From the NCBI RefSeq assembly GCF_022012475.1, contig NZ_JAKLWS010000001.1, positions 460,095 to 524,094 of the forward strand: a DNA stretch of 64,000 bases. Reading direction: 5' to 3'. Below are positions 43,538 to 53,567 of the stretch, one piece after another. The stretch is from Rhodohalobacter sulfatireducens (GTDB lineage Bacteria; Bacteroidota; Rhodothermia; Balneolales; Balneolaceae). Made by a program: the position numbers and the translations under genes. Numbering within the stretch: position 1 is the stretch's first letter; each line of letters starts with the position of its first letter. Under the pieces are notes generated by a model. That model made no database searches, was not told the origin of the DNA, and was given only the letters and a program-made list of their open reading frames with translations.

Positions 43538-44442
43538 ATAAAATACGCTCTGTCGTAAGCTGGATTTTAAAGCTCGCACTTCTGCTGGTTCTGTTCAGTG
43601 TAATTTTCATCACCGGGACAATGGTAATGACCGAAATACCTGTGGACGCAATATCTGAACCGGGCCCATTTTCTGAGACTGCCGGTTTGCTGATATATGC
43701 TGTTACACATGTAACCGTAATTTTACTTTTAATCTTGACCTCACGCTGGAAGAGCTTGAAACTATCGGCAGCACTCTCGTTTGCTTATTACGGTGCGGTA
43801 ACTCTTCTCACTCAAATTGAGACCTGGTATTTTCTCTCCTCTTTAACCGTTTCTGAAGAGCTGCTAATTCAGCTATTTATGATGGGTATACCTGTAGCTT
43901 TTGTGTTCATTCCCCTGGCGGTATGGATAGTTGGCGATACGAGATTGACGTCCAACGGAAGGAAAAAATTCATGCAGTCCATTCCACTGAAACAGTGGAT
44001 CTGGAAACTAATGGCTATTGCTGTGATTTATGTGATTTTATACTGGCTGGCCGGTTATTTTATAGCCTGGCAAAATCCAGATTTGAGGGCATTTTACGGT
44101 TCACCGGGTGAGATCACCCCGTTCTTTGAACATACATTGAATACTATTGAGGACGACCCCGGTCTTTTTGCATTTCAGATACTGCGCGGTTTACTTTGGA
44201 CATTGTGCGCTGTGCCAATTATTCGGGGTTCGGGTGTAAATGCTTGGTGGACGGCTTTATTGGTGGGGCTGTTTCTGAGTGTTCCTCAAAATATTGGCCA
44301 CCTTCTCTCCAATCCTCTCATTCCTGATGCAAGTGTACGGATGAGCCATATGATTGAAACTGCTTCTTCTACATTTCTTTTTGGTTTGATTATCGTTTGG
44401 CTGCTTCACAGAAGGCATCAATCACTCCGGGATCTGTTGTAA
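43534..44442 (+). CDS. Multi-pass membrane protein, unknown function
   Basis: A 302-residue protein with about eight predicted membrane helices and no recognised catalytic motif. Aromatic and acidic residues cluster in the loop WQNPDLRAFYGSPGEITPFFEHTLNTIED (around 44067-44154). The fold vaguely recalls membrane-embedded protease or permease-like families, but no metal-binding motif is present. It precedes the cyclic glucan synthase gene by about 100 nt in the same direction. Confidence 0.65.
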   Translation: MNKIRSVVSWILKLALLLVLFSVIFITGTMVMTEIPVDAISEPGPFSETAGLLIYAVTHVTVILLLILTSRWKSLKLSAALSFAYYGAVTLLTQIETWYFLSSLTVSEELLIQLFMMGIPVAFVFIPLAVWIVGDTRLTSNGRKKFMQSIPLKQWIWKLMAIAVIYVILYWLAGYFIAWQNPDLRAFYGSPGEITPFFEHTLNTIEDDPGLFAFQILRGLLWTLCAVPIIRGSGVNAWWTALLVGLFLSVPQNIGHLLSNPLIPDASVRMSHMIETASSTFLFGLIIVWLLHRRHQSLRDLL

Positions 44443-44544
44443 GATTTTCCCCCTCATAAATTGTCATAGAACCCTCTTAAGCTGATTTAAGGAAATTGCT
44501 GATATTTAAATATCCCCAAATATTCTTAAAGAAGGGAAGAATGG

Positions 44545-47500
44545 ATGGCAGACAATCAAACCGTATCATTCAGCCATAAAAAATTAAAAGAAAGTGCCAC
44601 GCATATTGCAGAGAGCCAACTTACAGCAATTAACGGGAATGATGTTGTTCGGATTAAATCTATTCTTGATGAATCCAGGAGAGAACTAACCGATGCATAC
44701 CGGACACTTTCAAGATTGGCAAAAATGGAGCAGGATCTCTCACCTGCGGCCGAATGGTTAATTGACAATTTTTACATCATCCAGGAGCAAATTGTCCAGG
44801 TAAAAGTGGATTTTCCAAAGGAATACCAGGTTAGTATACCTGCTCTAACCCATGGAGAACACAAAGGATTGCCGCGTGTTTACGAGTTAATACTTGATTA
44901 CCTGACCCTCACTGACAATTTGCTCGATCCTGAAGTTTTAACTACCTACCTCAAAAATTATCAGGAGATAAAAACTTTAATGATTGGTGAGATATGGGCC
45001 GTTCCAATAATGATCCGGCTGATACTCATACAGAGACTTGCTGAAAAAGCATCGCGCATCATCTATCGAAAAAATATTCACAAGAACGTTCAAAGTATCA
45101 TTCAAAAGCTCGAACGAACCGAGCATAAGGAACCGGGTGTAACAAATAATGTAATTTCGAACTGGCTCAAAAATAAACCGAGAGAGGGAGCTCATATTCA
45201 CTTGATAGAACTGTACCAGCAATTGGAGATGGCCGGTCTGCTTCTTGAGGATCAAAAACGCTGGTTTACCTACAGGTTTCGGCAGTTGGATATGAGCCTG
45301 GAAGAGGCGATGCGGATTGAAGCGCAGAAACAATCTCGAATCCAGGTGAGTATTCAAAATGCAGTTATATCCCTTCGTCTTTCCTCGGAGATGGATTGGT
45401 CGGAGTTTGTGGAAGATTGTTCCATCTTGGAGCAGATCTTGGGCCTCGATCCGGCCGGTATCTATAAAAGTATGGATTTTAAAACCCGCGACTCTTACAG
45501 AAGAACGGTTGAAAGGTTAAGCCGGAGATCGGAAAAGTCTGAAACCGAGACGGCTGAACAAGTTCTATTATTTGCAGAAGGAAAAGTATCTGAGACCGGC
45601 CGGGAGGCATCAGAAATAACAGCCGAAGACTTAAAAAGACATGTAGGATATTACTTAGTTGGTGAGGGATTCGATGACCTTGTAGACAAAATTAGTTACA
45701 AAATTCCTGCAATGGAGAGGATTGTTCGATTCCTGGAGAGAAACACATGGGTTTATACATTGGCAATTGCACTTCATACAGCAGCCTTGATGCTTATTCT
45801 CTGGCTAACAATTGGCGCTTTCAGTACCTCTACCCTTACAATTACTATTCTGTTCCTGGTTACTTTTTTCCCGGCGCTGGATCTTTCTGTCTCCTCAGTG
45901 AATCGATTTTTTGCGTTTCTCCTGCCGCCGAGAATTCTACCCAAAATGGGTTACAAAGAGTTCATCCCGGACGAATCCAGAACAATAGTTGTAGTACCGA
46001 CCCTTCTGCAATCAAAAGAAGATGCAGTTCGTCAGGTGGAGGCGCTGGAGATTAAATCCCTGGCAAATCCTGATGAGTCCATACAGTTTGCGTTGCTTTC
46101 TGATTTTAACGATGCAATTGAAAAAGAGATGCCGCACGATTCAGATATTGTTGAGGCCGCAAAAAATGAAATTGCTAAGCTAAACAAAAAGTACAAATCT
46201 AAGTTCGGAGATAAATTTTTCCTTCTTCACAGGGAGCGACTCTGGAACAGAGTTGAAAAAAAATGGATGGGATGGGAGCGTAAACGAGGAAAACTTGAGG
46301 AGTTCAACCGAATACTGCAAAATGCCGATGAAGAGACAAGTTATAAGTGGATTGAGGGAAATTTCTTTGAGACGATAAAGGAGCATCCTGTACGCTATGT
46401 TATAACCCTGGATGCCGACACAAAGCTGCCACCCGACAGCGCCAGGGATCTCATCAGAACGATCTCCCATCCGATGAATCGGGCTGTTATTGATACAGAA
46501 GAACGAATTGTAGAAAAAGGGTATGGAATTATCCAGCCTCGGATATCCATACCACCGGAGTCATCACGTAATACATGGTTTTCAAGAATTTTCTCCGGCC
46601 ACGTTGGGCTTGACCCCTACTCAACAGCCGTTTCAGATATCTACCAGGATCTGGCAGGTGAAGCCGTTTTTACAGGTAAGGGAATTTATGATGTAGAAGC
46701 ATTTCATAAGGTTTTGAACCGGCGATTTCCCCAAAACAGGATACTTTCCCACGATTTAATTGAGAGTACATATCTTCGGGCCGGCCTGGCAACGGATATC
46801 GAACTATTTGATGAGTATCCCTCCACTTACATCAGCTATAGCAAGAGAAATCACAGGTGGGTCCGCGGCGACTGGCAAATTGCAGCCTGGCTATTTTCAA
46901 AGGTGCCCGGCAGGGACGGAAAGGTAGAAAACCCTATCAATCGATTATCGAAATGGAAAATATTTGATAATCTTCGTCGATCCCTGAATCCGTTTTTCCT
47001 CACTCTATTTTTTATTGCGGGATGGTTTTGGCTGCCCGGGTCTGCATTGGTCTGGACGCTTGCGGCATTTGGAATCCTGGCATTCCCCATTTATGTAAGC
47101 CTCTCTTCTGATATTGTGAATCGCCCCACTCGTGTACAGTGGAAACTCTACATGGTGAAAGTGAAAGCAAACCTGAAGATCAACACACTCCAGGCGATCT
47201 GTACCCTCATCATTTTACCGCACCAGGCCATTCTCAACATCGATGCAATTTTTCGAACTTTATACAGGCTTCACTTATCTAATAAATCGCTGCTCGAGTG
47301 GACCACTGCATTCCAAACCGAGCAGATGAGCAGCCATTCCCTGGTAAGTTACACTCGAATGATGACGGTTCCCATTATATTGGGCTTCGCTGTACTGATT
47401 ATCCCGATCTATACACGAATGACTTACTTATGGGTGGCGATGCCTTTCTTTCTGCTTTGGTCGGGTTCACCATTCTTTTTGAAAAAAATTAGCGACCCGA

Positions 47501-50500
47501 TCGTAGCAAGATTGGAGGGGCTTAACAATGAAGAGCAAGAAAAATTGCAACAGTATGCACGCCGTACCTGGTTCTATTTTGAGCGGTTTTTGAATGAAGA
47601 TCATTCATGGCTGCCTCCCGACAATTACCAGGAAGATCCGCCGCTTCAAGCAGCAGCCCGAACCTCACCAACTAATATCGGTCTGGCCCTGGTATCTACC
47701 GTTGTGGCATATAATATGGGATTTATTCCATACACCGAATGTTTAGAGCGGCTGCGAAATACGCTCAGATCGATGAAAAAACTTGAGCGTTATCGAGGTC
47801 ACTTTTACAACTGGTACGATACAAAGCTGGGTGAGGTATTGAGCCCAAAATATGTGTCAACCGTAGATTCAGGAAATCTGGCAGCCAGTTTAATCGTGGT
47901 GAAAGAAGCTGTTAAAGAGGAGATGACCACCCCCGGATTTAATAAAAAATATCTTGATGGATTGCAGGTAACGATTCGGGCTGTCCGTGAGATATTAAAT
48001 GAATACTGGGAGAAAGGAATTCTGCCTGAGGATTGCCATGAAAACATGAATGAACACACGTCGGAAATTTTAAAGATGCTCGAAACGGCCGGTGATTTAT
48101 CGCTTTCAGAATCTTTAGAACTTGTAAGAAGCTGTAAGACGTATGCCACAGATATGTGTTCCATCGACCTGATGTCGCTGCGAAATCGTTTAGGAGACAG
48201 GGAGTTGAATGACCTGGTATTCTGGGTGGAGAGTCCTCTCCGGCAGATGGAAAAAATCATCGATGAATACAGGTGGTTGATGAAGTTAGATCTGCCGAAT
48301 ATGAATCAGATAAGCCCTTCAGAACTGAGTACTAAGATCGATCATTTGCAAGATCAACCTAAAAATGCACTGCCAAAATGGTGGCAAAATCAGGCCGGAA
48401 AGATAATTTCCAGCTGCGAGAAATTTGTTGAAGAAATGGATTTCTCATTTCTCTATCAGAAGAGACGAGGATTATTTCACGTGGGCTATAATGTAGAAAA
48501 AGCCCAGGCAGATAAGGGTACATACGATCTTCTGGCCAGTGAAGCACGAATTGCATCGTACATCGCCATAGCAAAAGCTGATATCCCGGTTGAACACTGG
48601 TTCAGGCTCAGCCGAAGACTTACAAGCCTGGATAGGCAGGAGATTTTACTTTCATGGGGCGGTACTATGTTTGAATACCTGATGCCGTTGCTGTTTATGC
48701 GATCCTATCCCGAAACGCTGATCGCCCACACTTACAGCAATGTGATAGAATGGCAGAGAAGCTATGGAAAGAAAAGAAACAGGCCGTGGGGTTTTTCGGA
48801 AAGTGCATACAACTTCCTGAACCTGGATCTGCACTATCAATACAGGGCATTCGGGGCGCCCGGCCTTGGCTTGAAACGCGGCCTGGCTGACTCCTATGTC
48901 GTAGCTCCCTACGCATCAGTCCTGGCGATGATGATCGATCCGAAGTCATCGCTTGAGAACCTTGTTGAACTGGAAAAAATTGGTGCAAAGGGATTGTTTG
49001 GTTTTTACGATGCAGTTGATTTTACGGCTTCCCATAACCGGGAAAATCAATCCTACAGTATAGTTCGAACCTATATGGTGCATCACCATGGAATGAGTTT
49101 ACTGGCAATGGAGAACCTGTTGAATGAGTGGTCGATCAACCGGTACTTCCATTCCGATCCTCATATCCGATCCTGTGAGCTGATCCTGCAGGAAAAAATC
49201 CCAAGAGGTGTTCCCATTAAGGAGCCCCACCCGATTGATGTAGAACTCGAGCCCGGTGAAAGAGAATCTGTACAAAATGTAGTTGAGCATTCAGGTATTG
49301 GGGAGTTGGATCAAAAACCGCCGAGAGCGCATCTTCTTTCCAACGGCAGCTTTTCCACTTTTGTAACTCATGCCGGAACGGGAATGGCGGAAAAGGATGG
49401 AATTTCACTGAATAACTGGATTTCTGATCCTACAGCAGATCCGCTTGGAGTTTTTGTATATGTAAGAGATCTGGACACCAGCGAATTTTGGTCGTCCATG
49501 CACCAGCCCGTACGGATAAAACCGGACCGGTATGATACCTGGTTCCACAATGGCAAGGTGGTTACATCGAGGGTGGACAACTGGATAGAAACCACTACGG
49601 AAGTCAGCGTTTCCCCGGATGATCCCATCGAGCTGCGAAAGATTACGCTTACCAATTATTCGCATCAGTCCAGAACCATCGAACTGACAAGTTACGCAGA
49701 AGTGGTGCTGAATTATTATGAAGATCACAGATCTCACCCGGCTTTTTCAAAACTTTTTATCCAGACGGATTACCTGCCGGAAGAACATTCACTGATCGTT
49801 AAACGACGTCCAAGAAGTGACCGGGAGGGTGAAAAATGGATGATTCATAGTTTTGCAAGCCTCTATTCGGATAATGGTCATTCGCTTCAGTACGAGACGG
49901 ATCGGTCCGTTTTCTTAGGCAGGGGAAGATCTCTGAGCCACCCGGCAGTAATGGACAGGAATGGACCATTGGAAGGAACCCTTGGCAATGTTTCAGATCC
50001 GATTGTAAGCCTCCGCAAAGTATTTGTGATTGAACCGGGTGAAAAAGTTGAGTGTACATTCGGGCTGGGATATGCCGAAAGTTACGAAGAAGCCGTTCGT
50101 TTGGCCGATATGTACGACAATCAGTACGCGGTGAACCGGGCTATTGATATGGCAAATGTATACAGCCTTGTGGCACTAAATCACATAGGCTTGAGTGCCC
50201 GGCAAGCCCACTATTTCCAAAAGCTTACGTCGTACCTTCTTTATACGAGTGACCAATTCCGGTTGGAGTTCAACAGGTTGAAAGAAAACCGTAAGAAACA
50301 GCAGGATTTATGGGCATATGGCATTTCAGGAGATTTTCCGCTCATTATTTTCAGGCTAGACGATACCGATCAGATCAAACACGTTCGGCTTCTATTGAAG
50401 GCTCACACATTCTGGAGGATGAAGGGCCTTGAAACTGAAATGCTCTTTTTGAACGATCATCCACCGAGTTATGCCGATGAGGTTCAGGAAGCGATACAGG

Positions 50501-53232
50501 AGGCTTGTGAAACCTCCATGGGAAGAGATTTAATAAATAAACGGGGAGGGATCTTTTTCAGGAGAACCGACCAGGTTCCACAGGCCGATCTTACTCTATT
50601 GTTAAGCGTTGCCCATGTAATTCTGAGGAATAAACTCCATGATTTTTCTCAAAAAGCGAGTCTTTCTGAGATCCGGTCTTGGAGTCGAAACAAGATTTCA
50701 GAACTATATCAGCCGGCTCAACTAAAACCAGATGAGCAGGAAAAGTCTGAAATTATTGATGATGCTAAAGATCTCCGTTTTTTTAATGGGTATGGTGGAT
50801 TTTCAGAGTCCGGTGAGGAGTACCGGATAATCATAAATCAAGATTCCGAAACGGGCAAACTGAATCTCCCGCCTGCTCCATGGGTGAATGTAATTTCAAA
50901 TCCCAATTTTGGATTTATCGCCACCGAACGGGGCGCCGGTTATACGTGGAGCGAAAACAGCAGGGAGAATAAGCTCACAACGTGGTCGAATGATCCGGTT
51001 CGGGATCCACATTCCGAAGCATTTTACATACGAGACGAAAATCGAAATGAATTTTGGTCGCCCACACCGGGTCCGGTTCCGGGAAATGGGCATTACAGGG
51101 TGTCACATGGATTCGGTTACACGCGGTTTGAGCACGAGTCGGCGGAGATCAAACAAGAATTGATTCAATTTGTTGCGAAGGATGATCCGCTGAAGATTTC
51201 AAAACTCACCCTGAATAATAAAGGCTCGGATCCTCGTCGTCTATCTGTATTTCGCTACCTAGATACAGTACTTGGTGTGGATCGGATGAAGTCATCAAGA
51301 TTTATCATTCCATCTGTATCAGACGATAAGCAGACCTTGTACATGCAAAACTATTATAACAATGAATTTTCTGAACGGGTGATGTTTGCTACAGTGGTCA
51401 GTAGCTCAGACAACACAGAGCTTTCCTTTACAACAAGCCGTGAGGAGTTTATCGGGCGTAATCGTGATGTAAGTTGCCCGGCAGCACTTCAATTTGAAAC
51501 AGAACTTAAGATGAAAAAAGTTGAAGGAGAAGATCCCTGTCTTGCACTGCAAACAATGGTTACGATCAAGCCCGGAGAGACCGTTGAATTGGTTTTCCTG
51601 GAAGGAGAGGCGGAGAATTGGGAATCTGCAGAGAACTTGGTTGAGGCATTCAGGGACCCGGAAAAAGCGAATACAGAGCTTGAAACAGTTCGAAAATTCT
51701 GGTCTGAGAAACTGTCGAGAATCCAGGTGAAAACACCGGACAAATCCCTGGATCTCCTTGTAAACGGGTGGTTGATGTATCAGAATCTATCAAGCAGGAT
51801 GTGGGCGCGCACGGCGTATTACCAGGCCGGCGGGGCATACGGATTCCGGGATCAACTGCAGGATTCAATGGCAGTATTATTTACGGATGAGAAGATTGCC
51901 AGGGAGCAGATTCTGCTTCACGCAGCAAACCAGTTTCCGGAAGGCGATGTGCTGCATTGGTGGCATCCCCCAACAGGCCGCGGTGTAAGAACCCGGATTA
52001 CAGACGATCGTCTATGGCTTCCATATGCTGTCTCTCATTATCTGGATCACACGGATGATCATTCTATACTGGATGAAAAGATTCCATACGTCCAGGCTCG
52101 CGCACTTGAGGAATACGAGCACGAAGCCTATCTGCAGCCTGAAAGATCCCGAATCCGGGAGTCGCTCTACGAACATTGCTGTAAGGCTATTGAGATATCA
52201 CTGAAGTTTGGCAGAAACGGCCTCCCGCTGATCGGTACAGGCGACTGGAATGACGGAATGAACCTGGTTGGAGAAAAAGGTGAAGGCGAAAGTGTATGGC
52301 TGGGCTTCTTCCTCTATCAAGTCTTGGTTGATTTTGAAAAAATCTGTGTGAAAATGGATGATTCAGAACGGGCAGACAGATATCGAAAAGAAGCTGAAAA
52401 ACTCAGAAAAAATCTAAATACAACCGGCTGGGACGGCGAGTGGTACCTGCGGGCATTTTATGATGACGGCACACCGCTGGGATCATCGCAAAATAGTGAA
52501 TGCCGGATAGACGCCATCTCGCAAGCGTGGTCGATTCTGTCTGGAGTAGCTACAAAAGAAAAGAGAGCAAAGGTACTGAAAGCAATAAAAGAGCATCTTA
52601 TTTCTGAGGAGGATGGAATTATCAAATTGCTCACGCCACCCTTCGACCGGACGGAAAAGAACCCGGGATACATCAAAGGATATATTCCCGGTGTTCGTGA
52701 AAATGGCGGGCAATATACACACGGTGCTCTTTGGGTGGTCAGGGCTTTTGCGCAAAGCGGTATGGGCAACGAGGCGATGAAATATTTCTCCATGATTAAC
52801 CCGGTAAATCACGCCCTGAATCATGAAGCGGCTGAAAGGTACGGAGTAGAACCATACGTAGTTACAGCAGATGTTTATGGTGAGCCTCCATTGACTGGAC
52901 AGGGCGGTTGGAGTTGGTACACAGGTTCAGCGGGCTGGATGTATCGGGTGGCTGTGGAATCTATTCTTGGGTATCGGCCGGGTAAAGAATGTGCAGAACT
53001 GAAACCGGCCATTCCGTCTGACTGGAAGGAATTTGAGATTATGTTAAGGCTGGATGACGGTCAAACCACCTATCAGACAATCATACAAAATCCGGATGGC
53101 CTGCAAACAGGATGGCTTCAGGGTGAGCTTGACGGAAAACCGATCACGCCATCGAAAGAATCAGCAAGAATACCCCTCCGAAAAGATGGTCGACATCATG
53201 AAGTGAAATTGATTCTAAAAAGATCTGAATAG
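44545..53232 (+). CDS. ndvB: Cyclic beta-glucan synthase, NdvB/Cgs type (GT84-GH94)
   Basis: A 2895-residue membrane enzyme, the usual size of cyclic beta-1,2-glucan synthases. The N-terminal 390 residues are a helical cytoplasmic region. Membrane helices lie near 400-460. The GT84 glycosyltransferase domain has the DADT metal motif at 623-626, the SHDLIES segment and RNHRW (768-772, the R-x-x-R-W signature). More helices follow near 817-853 and 941-990. A glucoamylase-like domain (about 1005-1530) contains the family VHHHGMSLLAMENL motif. Two beta-sandwich domains come next. The C-terminal GH94 phosphorylase-like barrel has GFRDQLQD (2433-2440) and GDWNDG with the likely general acid Asp2570. 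By family it would make periplasmic cyclic glucan from UDP-glucose, linked to osmotic adaptation or surface interaction. Confidence 0.93.
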   Translation: MADNQTVSFSHKKLKESATHIAESQLTAINGNDVVRIKSILDESRRELTDAYRTLSRLAKMEQDLSPAAEWLIDNFYIIQEQIVQVKVDFPKEYQVSIPALTHGEHKGLPRVYELILDYLTLTDNLLDPEVLTTYLKNYQEIKTLMIGEIWAVPIMIRLILIQRLAEKASRIIYRKNIHKNVQSIIQKLERTEHKEPGVTNNVISNWLKNKPREGAHIHLIELYQQLEMAGLLLEDQKRWFTYRFRQLDMSLEEAMRIEAQKQSRIQVSIQNAVISLRLSSEMDWSEFVEDCSILEQILGLDPAGIYKSMDFKTRDSYRRTVERLSRRSEKSETETAEQVLLFAEGKVSETGREASEITAEDLKRHVGYYLVGEGFDDLVDKISYKIPAMERIVRFLERNTWVYTLAIALHTAALMLILWLTIGAFSTSTLTITILFLVTFFPALDLSVSSVNRFFAFLLPPRILPKMGYKEFIPDESRTIVVVPTLLQSKEDAVRQVEALEIKSLANPDESIQFALLSDFNDAIEKEMPHDSDIVEAAKNEIAKLNKKYKSKFGDKFFLLHRERLWNRVEKKWMGWERKRGKLEEFNRILQNADEETSYKWIEGNFFETIKEHPVRYVITLDADTKLPPDSARDLIRTISHPMNRAVIDTEERIVEKGYGIIQPRISIPPESSRNTWFSRIFSGHVGLDPYSTAVSDIYQDLAGEAVFTGKGIYDVEAFHKVLNRRFPQNRILSHDLIESTYLRAGLATDIELFDEYPSTYISYSKRNHRWVRGDWQIAAWLFSKVPGRDGKVENPINRLSKWKIFDNLRRSLNPFFLTLFFIAGWFWLPGSALVWTLAAFGILAFPIYVSLSSDIVNRPTRVQWKLYMVKVKANLKINTLQAICTLIILPHQAILNIDAIFRTLYRLHLSNKSLLEWTTAFQTEQMSSHSLVSYTRMMTVPIILGFAVLIIPIYTRMTYLWVAMPFFLLWSGSPFFLKKISDPIVARLEGLNNEEQEKLQQYARRTWFYFERFLNEDHSWLPPDNYQEDPPLQAAARTSPTNIGLALVSTVVAYNMGFIPYTECLERLRNTLRSMKKLERYRGHFYNWYDTKLGEVLSPKYVSTVDSGNLAASLIVVKEAVKEEMTTPGFNKKYLDGLQVTIRAVREILNEYWEKGILPEDCHENMNEHTSEILKMLETAGDLSLSESLELVRSCKTYATDMCSIDLMSLRNRLGDRELNDLVFWVESPLRQMEKIIDEYRWLMKLDLPNMNQISPSELSTKIDHLQDQPKNALPKWWQNQAGKIISSCEKFVEEMDFSFLYQKRRGLFHVGYNVEKAQADKGTYDLLASEARIASYIAIAKADIPVEHWFRLSRRLTSLDRQEILLSWGGTMFEYLMPLLFMRSYPETLIAHTYSNVIEWQRSYGKKRNRPWGFSESAYNFLNLDLHYQYRAFGAPGLGLKRGLADSYVVAPYASVLAMMIDPKSSLENLVELEKIGAKGLFGFYDAVDFTASHNRENQSYSIVRTYMVHHHGMSLLAMENLLNEWSINRYFHSDPHIRSCELILQEKIPRGVPIKEPHPIDVELEPGERESVQNVVEHSGIGELDQKPPRAHLLSNGSFSTFVTHAGTGMAEKDGISLNNWISDPTADPLGVFVYVRDLDTSEFWSSMHQPVRIKPDRYDTWFHNGKVVTSRVDNWIETTTEVSVSPDDPIELRKITLTNYSHQSRTIELTSYAEVVLNYYEDHRSHPAFSKLFIQTDYLPEEHSLIVKRRPRSDREGEKWMIHSFASLYSDNGHSLQYETDRSVFLGRGRSLSHPAVMDRNGPLEGTLGNVSDPIVSLRKVFVIEPGEKVECTFGLGYAESYEEAVRLADMYDNQYAVNRAIDMANVYSLVALNHIGLSARQAHYFQKLTSYLLYTSDQFRLEFNRLKENRKKQQDLWAYGISGDFPLIIFRLDDTDQIKHVRLLLKAHTFWRMKGLETEMLFLNDHPPSYADEVQEAIQEACETSMGRDLINKRGGIFFRRTDQVPQADLTLLLSVAHVILRNKLHDFSQKASLSEIRSWSRNKISELYQPAQLKPDEQEKSEIIDDAKDLRFFNGYGGFSESGEEYRIIINQDSETGKLNLPPAPWVNVISNPNFGFIATERGAGYTWSENSRENKLTTWSNDPVRDPHSEAFYIRDENRNEFWSPTPGPVPGNGHYRVSHGFGYTRFEHESAEIKQELIQFVAKDDPLKISKLTLNNKGSDPRRLSVFRYLDTVLGVDRMKSSRFIIPSVSDDKQTLYMQNYYNNEFSERVMFATVVSSSDNTELSFTTSREEFIGRNRDVSCPAALQFETELKMKKVEGEDPCLALQTMVTIKPGETVELVFLEGEAENWESAENLVEAFRDPEKANTELETVRKFWSEKLSRIQVKTPDKSLDLLVNGWLMYQNLSSRMWARTAYYQAGGAYGFRDQLQDSMAVLFTDEKIAREQILLHAANQFPEGDVLHWWHPPTGRGVRTRITDDRLWLPYAVSHYLDHTDDHSILDEKIPYVQARALEEYEHEAYLQPERSRIRESLYEHCCKAIEISLKFGRNGLPLIGTGDWNDGMNLVGEKGEGESVWLGFFLYQVLVDFEKICVKMDDSERADRYRKEAEKLRKNLNTTGWDGEWYLRAFYDDGTPLGSSQNSECRIDAISQAWSILSGVATKEKRAKVLKAIKEHLISEEDGIIKLLTPPFDRTEKNPGYIKGYIPGVRENGGQYTHGALWVVRAFAQSGMGNEAMKYFSMINPVNHALNHEAAERYGVEPYVVTADVYGEPPLTGQGGWSWYTGSAGWMYRVAVESILGYRPGKECAELKPAIPSDWKEFEIMLRLDDGQTTYQTIIQNPDGLQTGWLQGELDGKPITPSKESARIPLRKDGRHHEVKLILKRSE

Positions 53233-53257
53233 CCTGGGTTCTATTTCGAAACGGTTT

Positions 53258-53444
53258 TAGCCTGCATTTCTCACAAACATATATGTTATAAATTTATAAC
53301 CTTTTAAGTGCCAAAGATTTGGAATAATCTTTATTTCATTTTAAAGATTGCAGTGTGTAATTCGGCGAAATTTTTCCCGTGAGCTGCGTTTGCCCAGGGC
53401 ATGCCTTGCTCACAACAAAATTTCTTGGTGAGAAATGCAGGTTA
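53258..53444. mobile_element. MITE-like element with terminal inverted repeats
   Basis: CCTGCATTTCTCACAA (53261-53276) is matched in reverse complement by TTGGTGAGAAATGCAGG (53425-53441, one extra base), extended outward by TA on both sides. Inside, a second nested inverted repeat (GAAATTTTTCCCGTGAGC at 53367-53384 with GCTCACAACAAAATTTC at 53408-53424) adds structure. The element is about 187 bp, has no gene and fills the gap between ndvB and the CheB-like gene. TA at both edges fits a TA target duplication. Confidence 0.55.
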
Positions 53445-53567
53445 GATGTAGTCTTATTCACTACAAAAATGCTGACTCATAGATTACTTCCACTCTAAAG
53501 GTTTGCGCACGGTCTGAGTTAACTAAAGCCGATATCTTTATTAGAAAGTAGAATCAACCGCGAAAAG

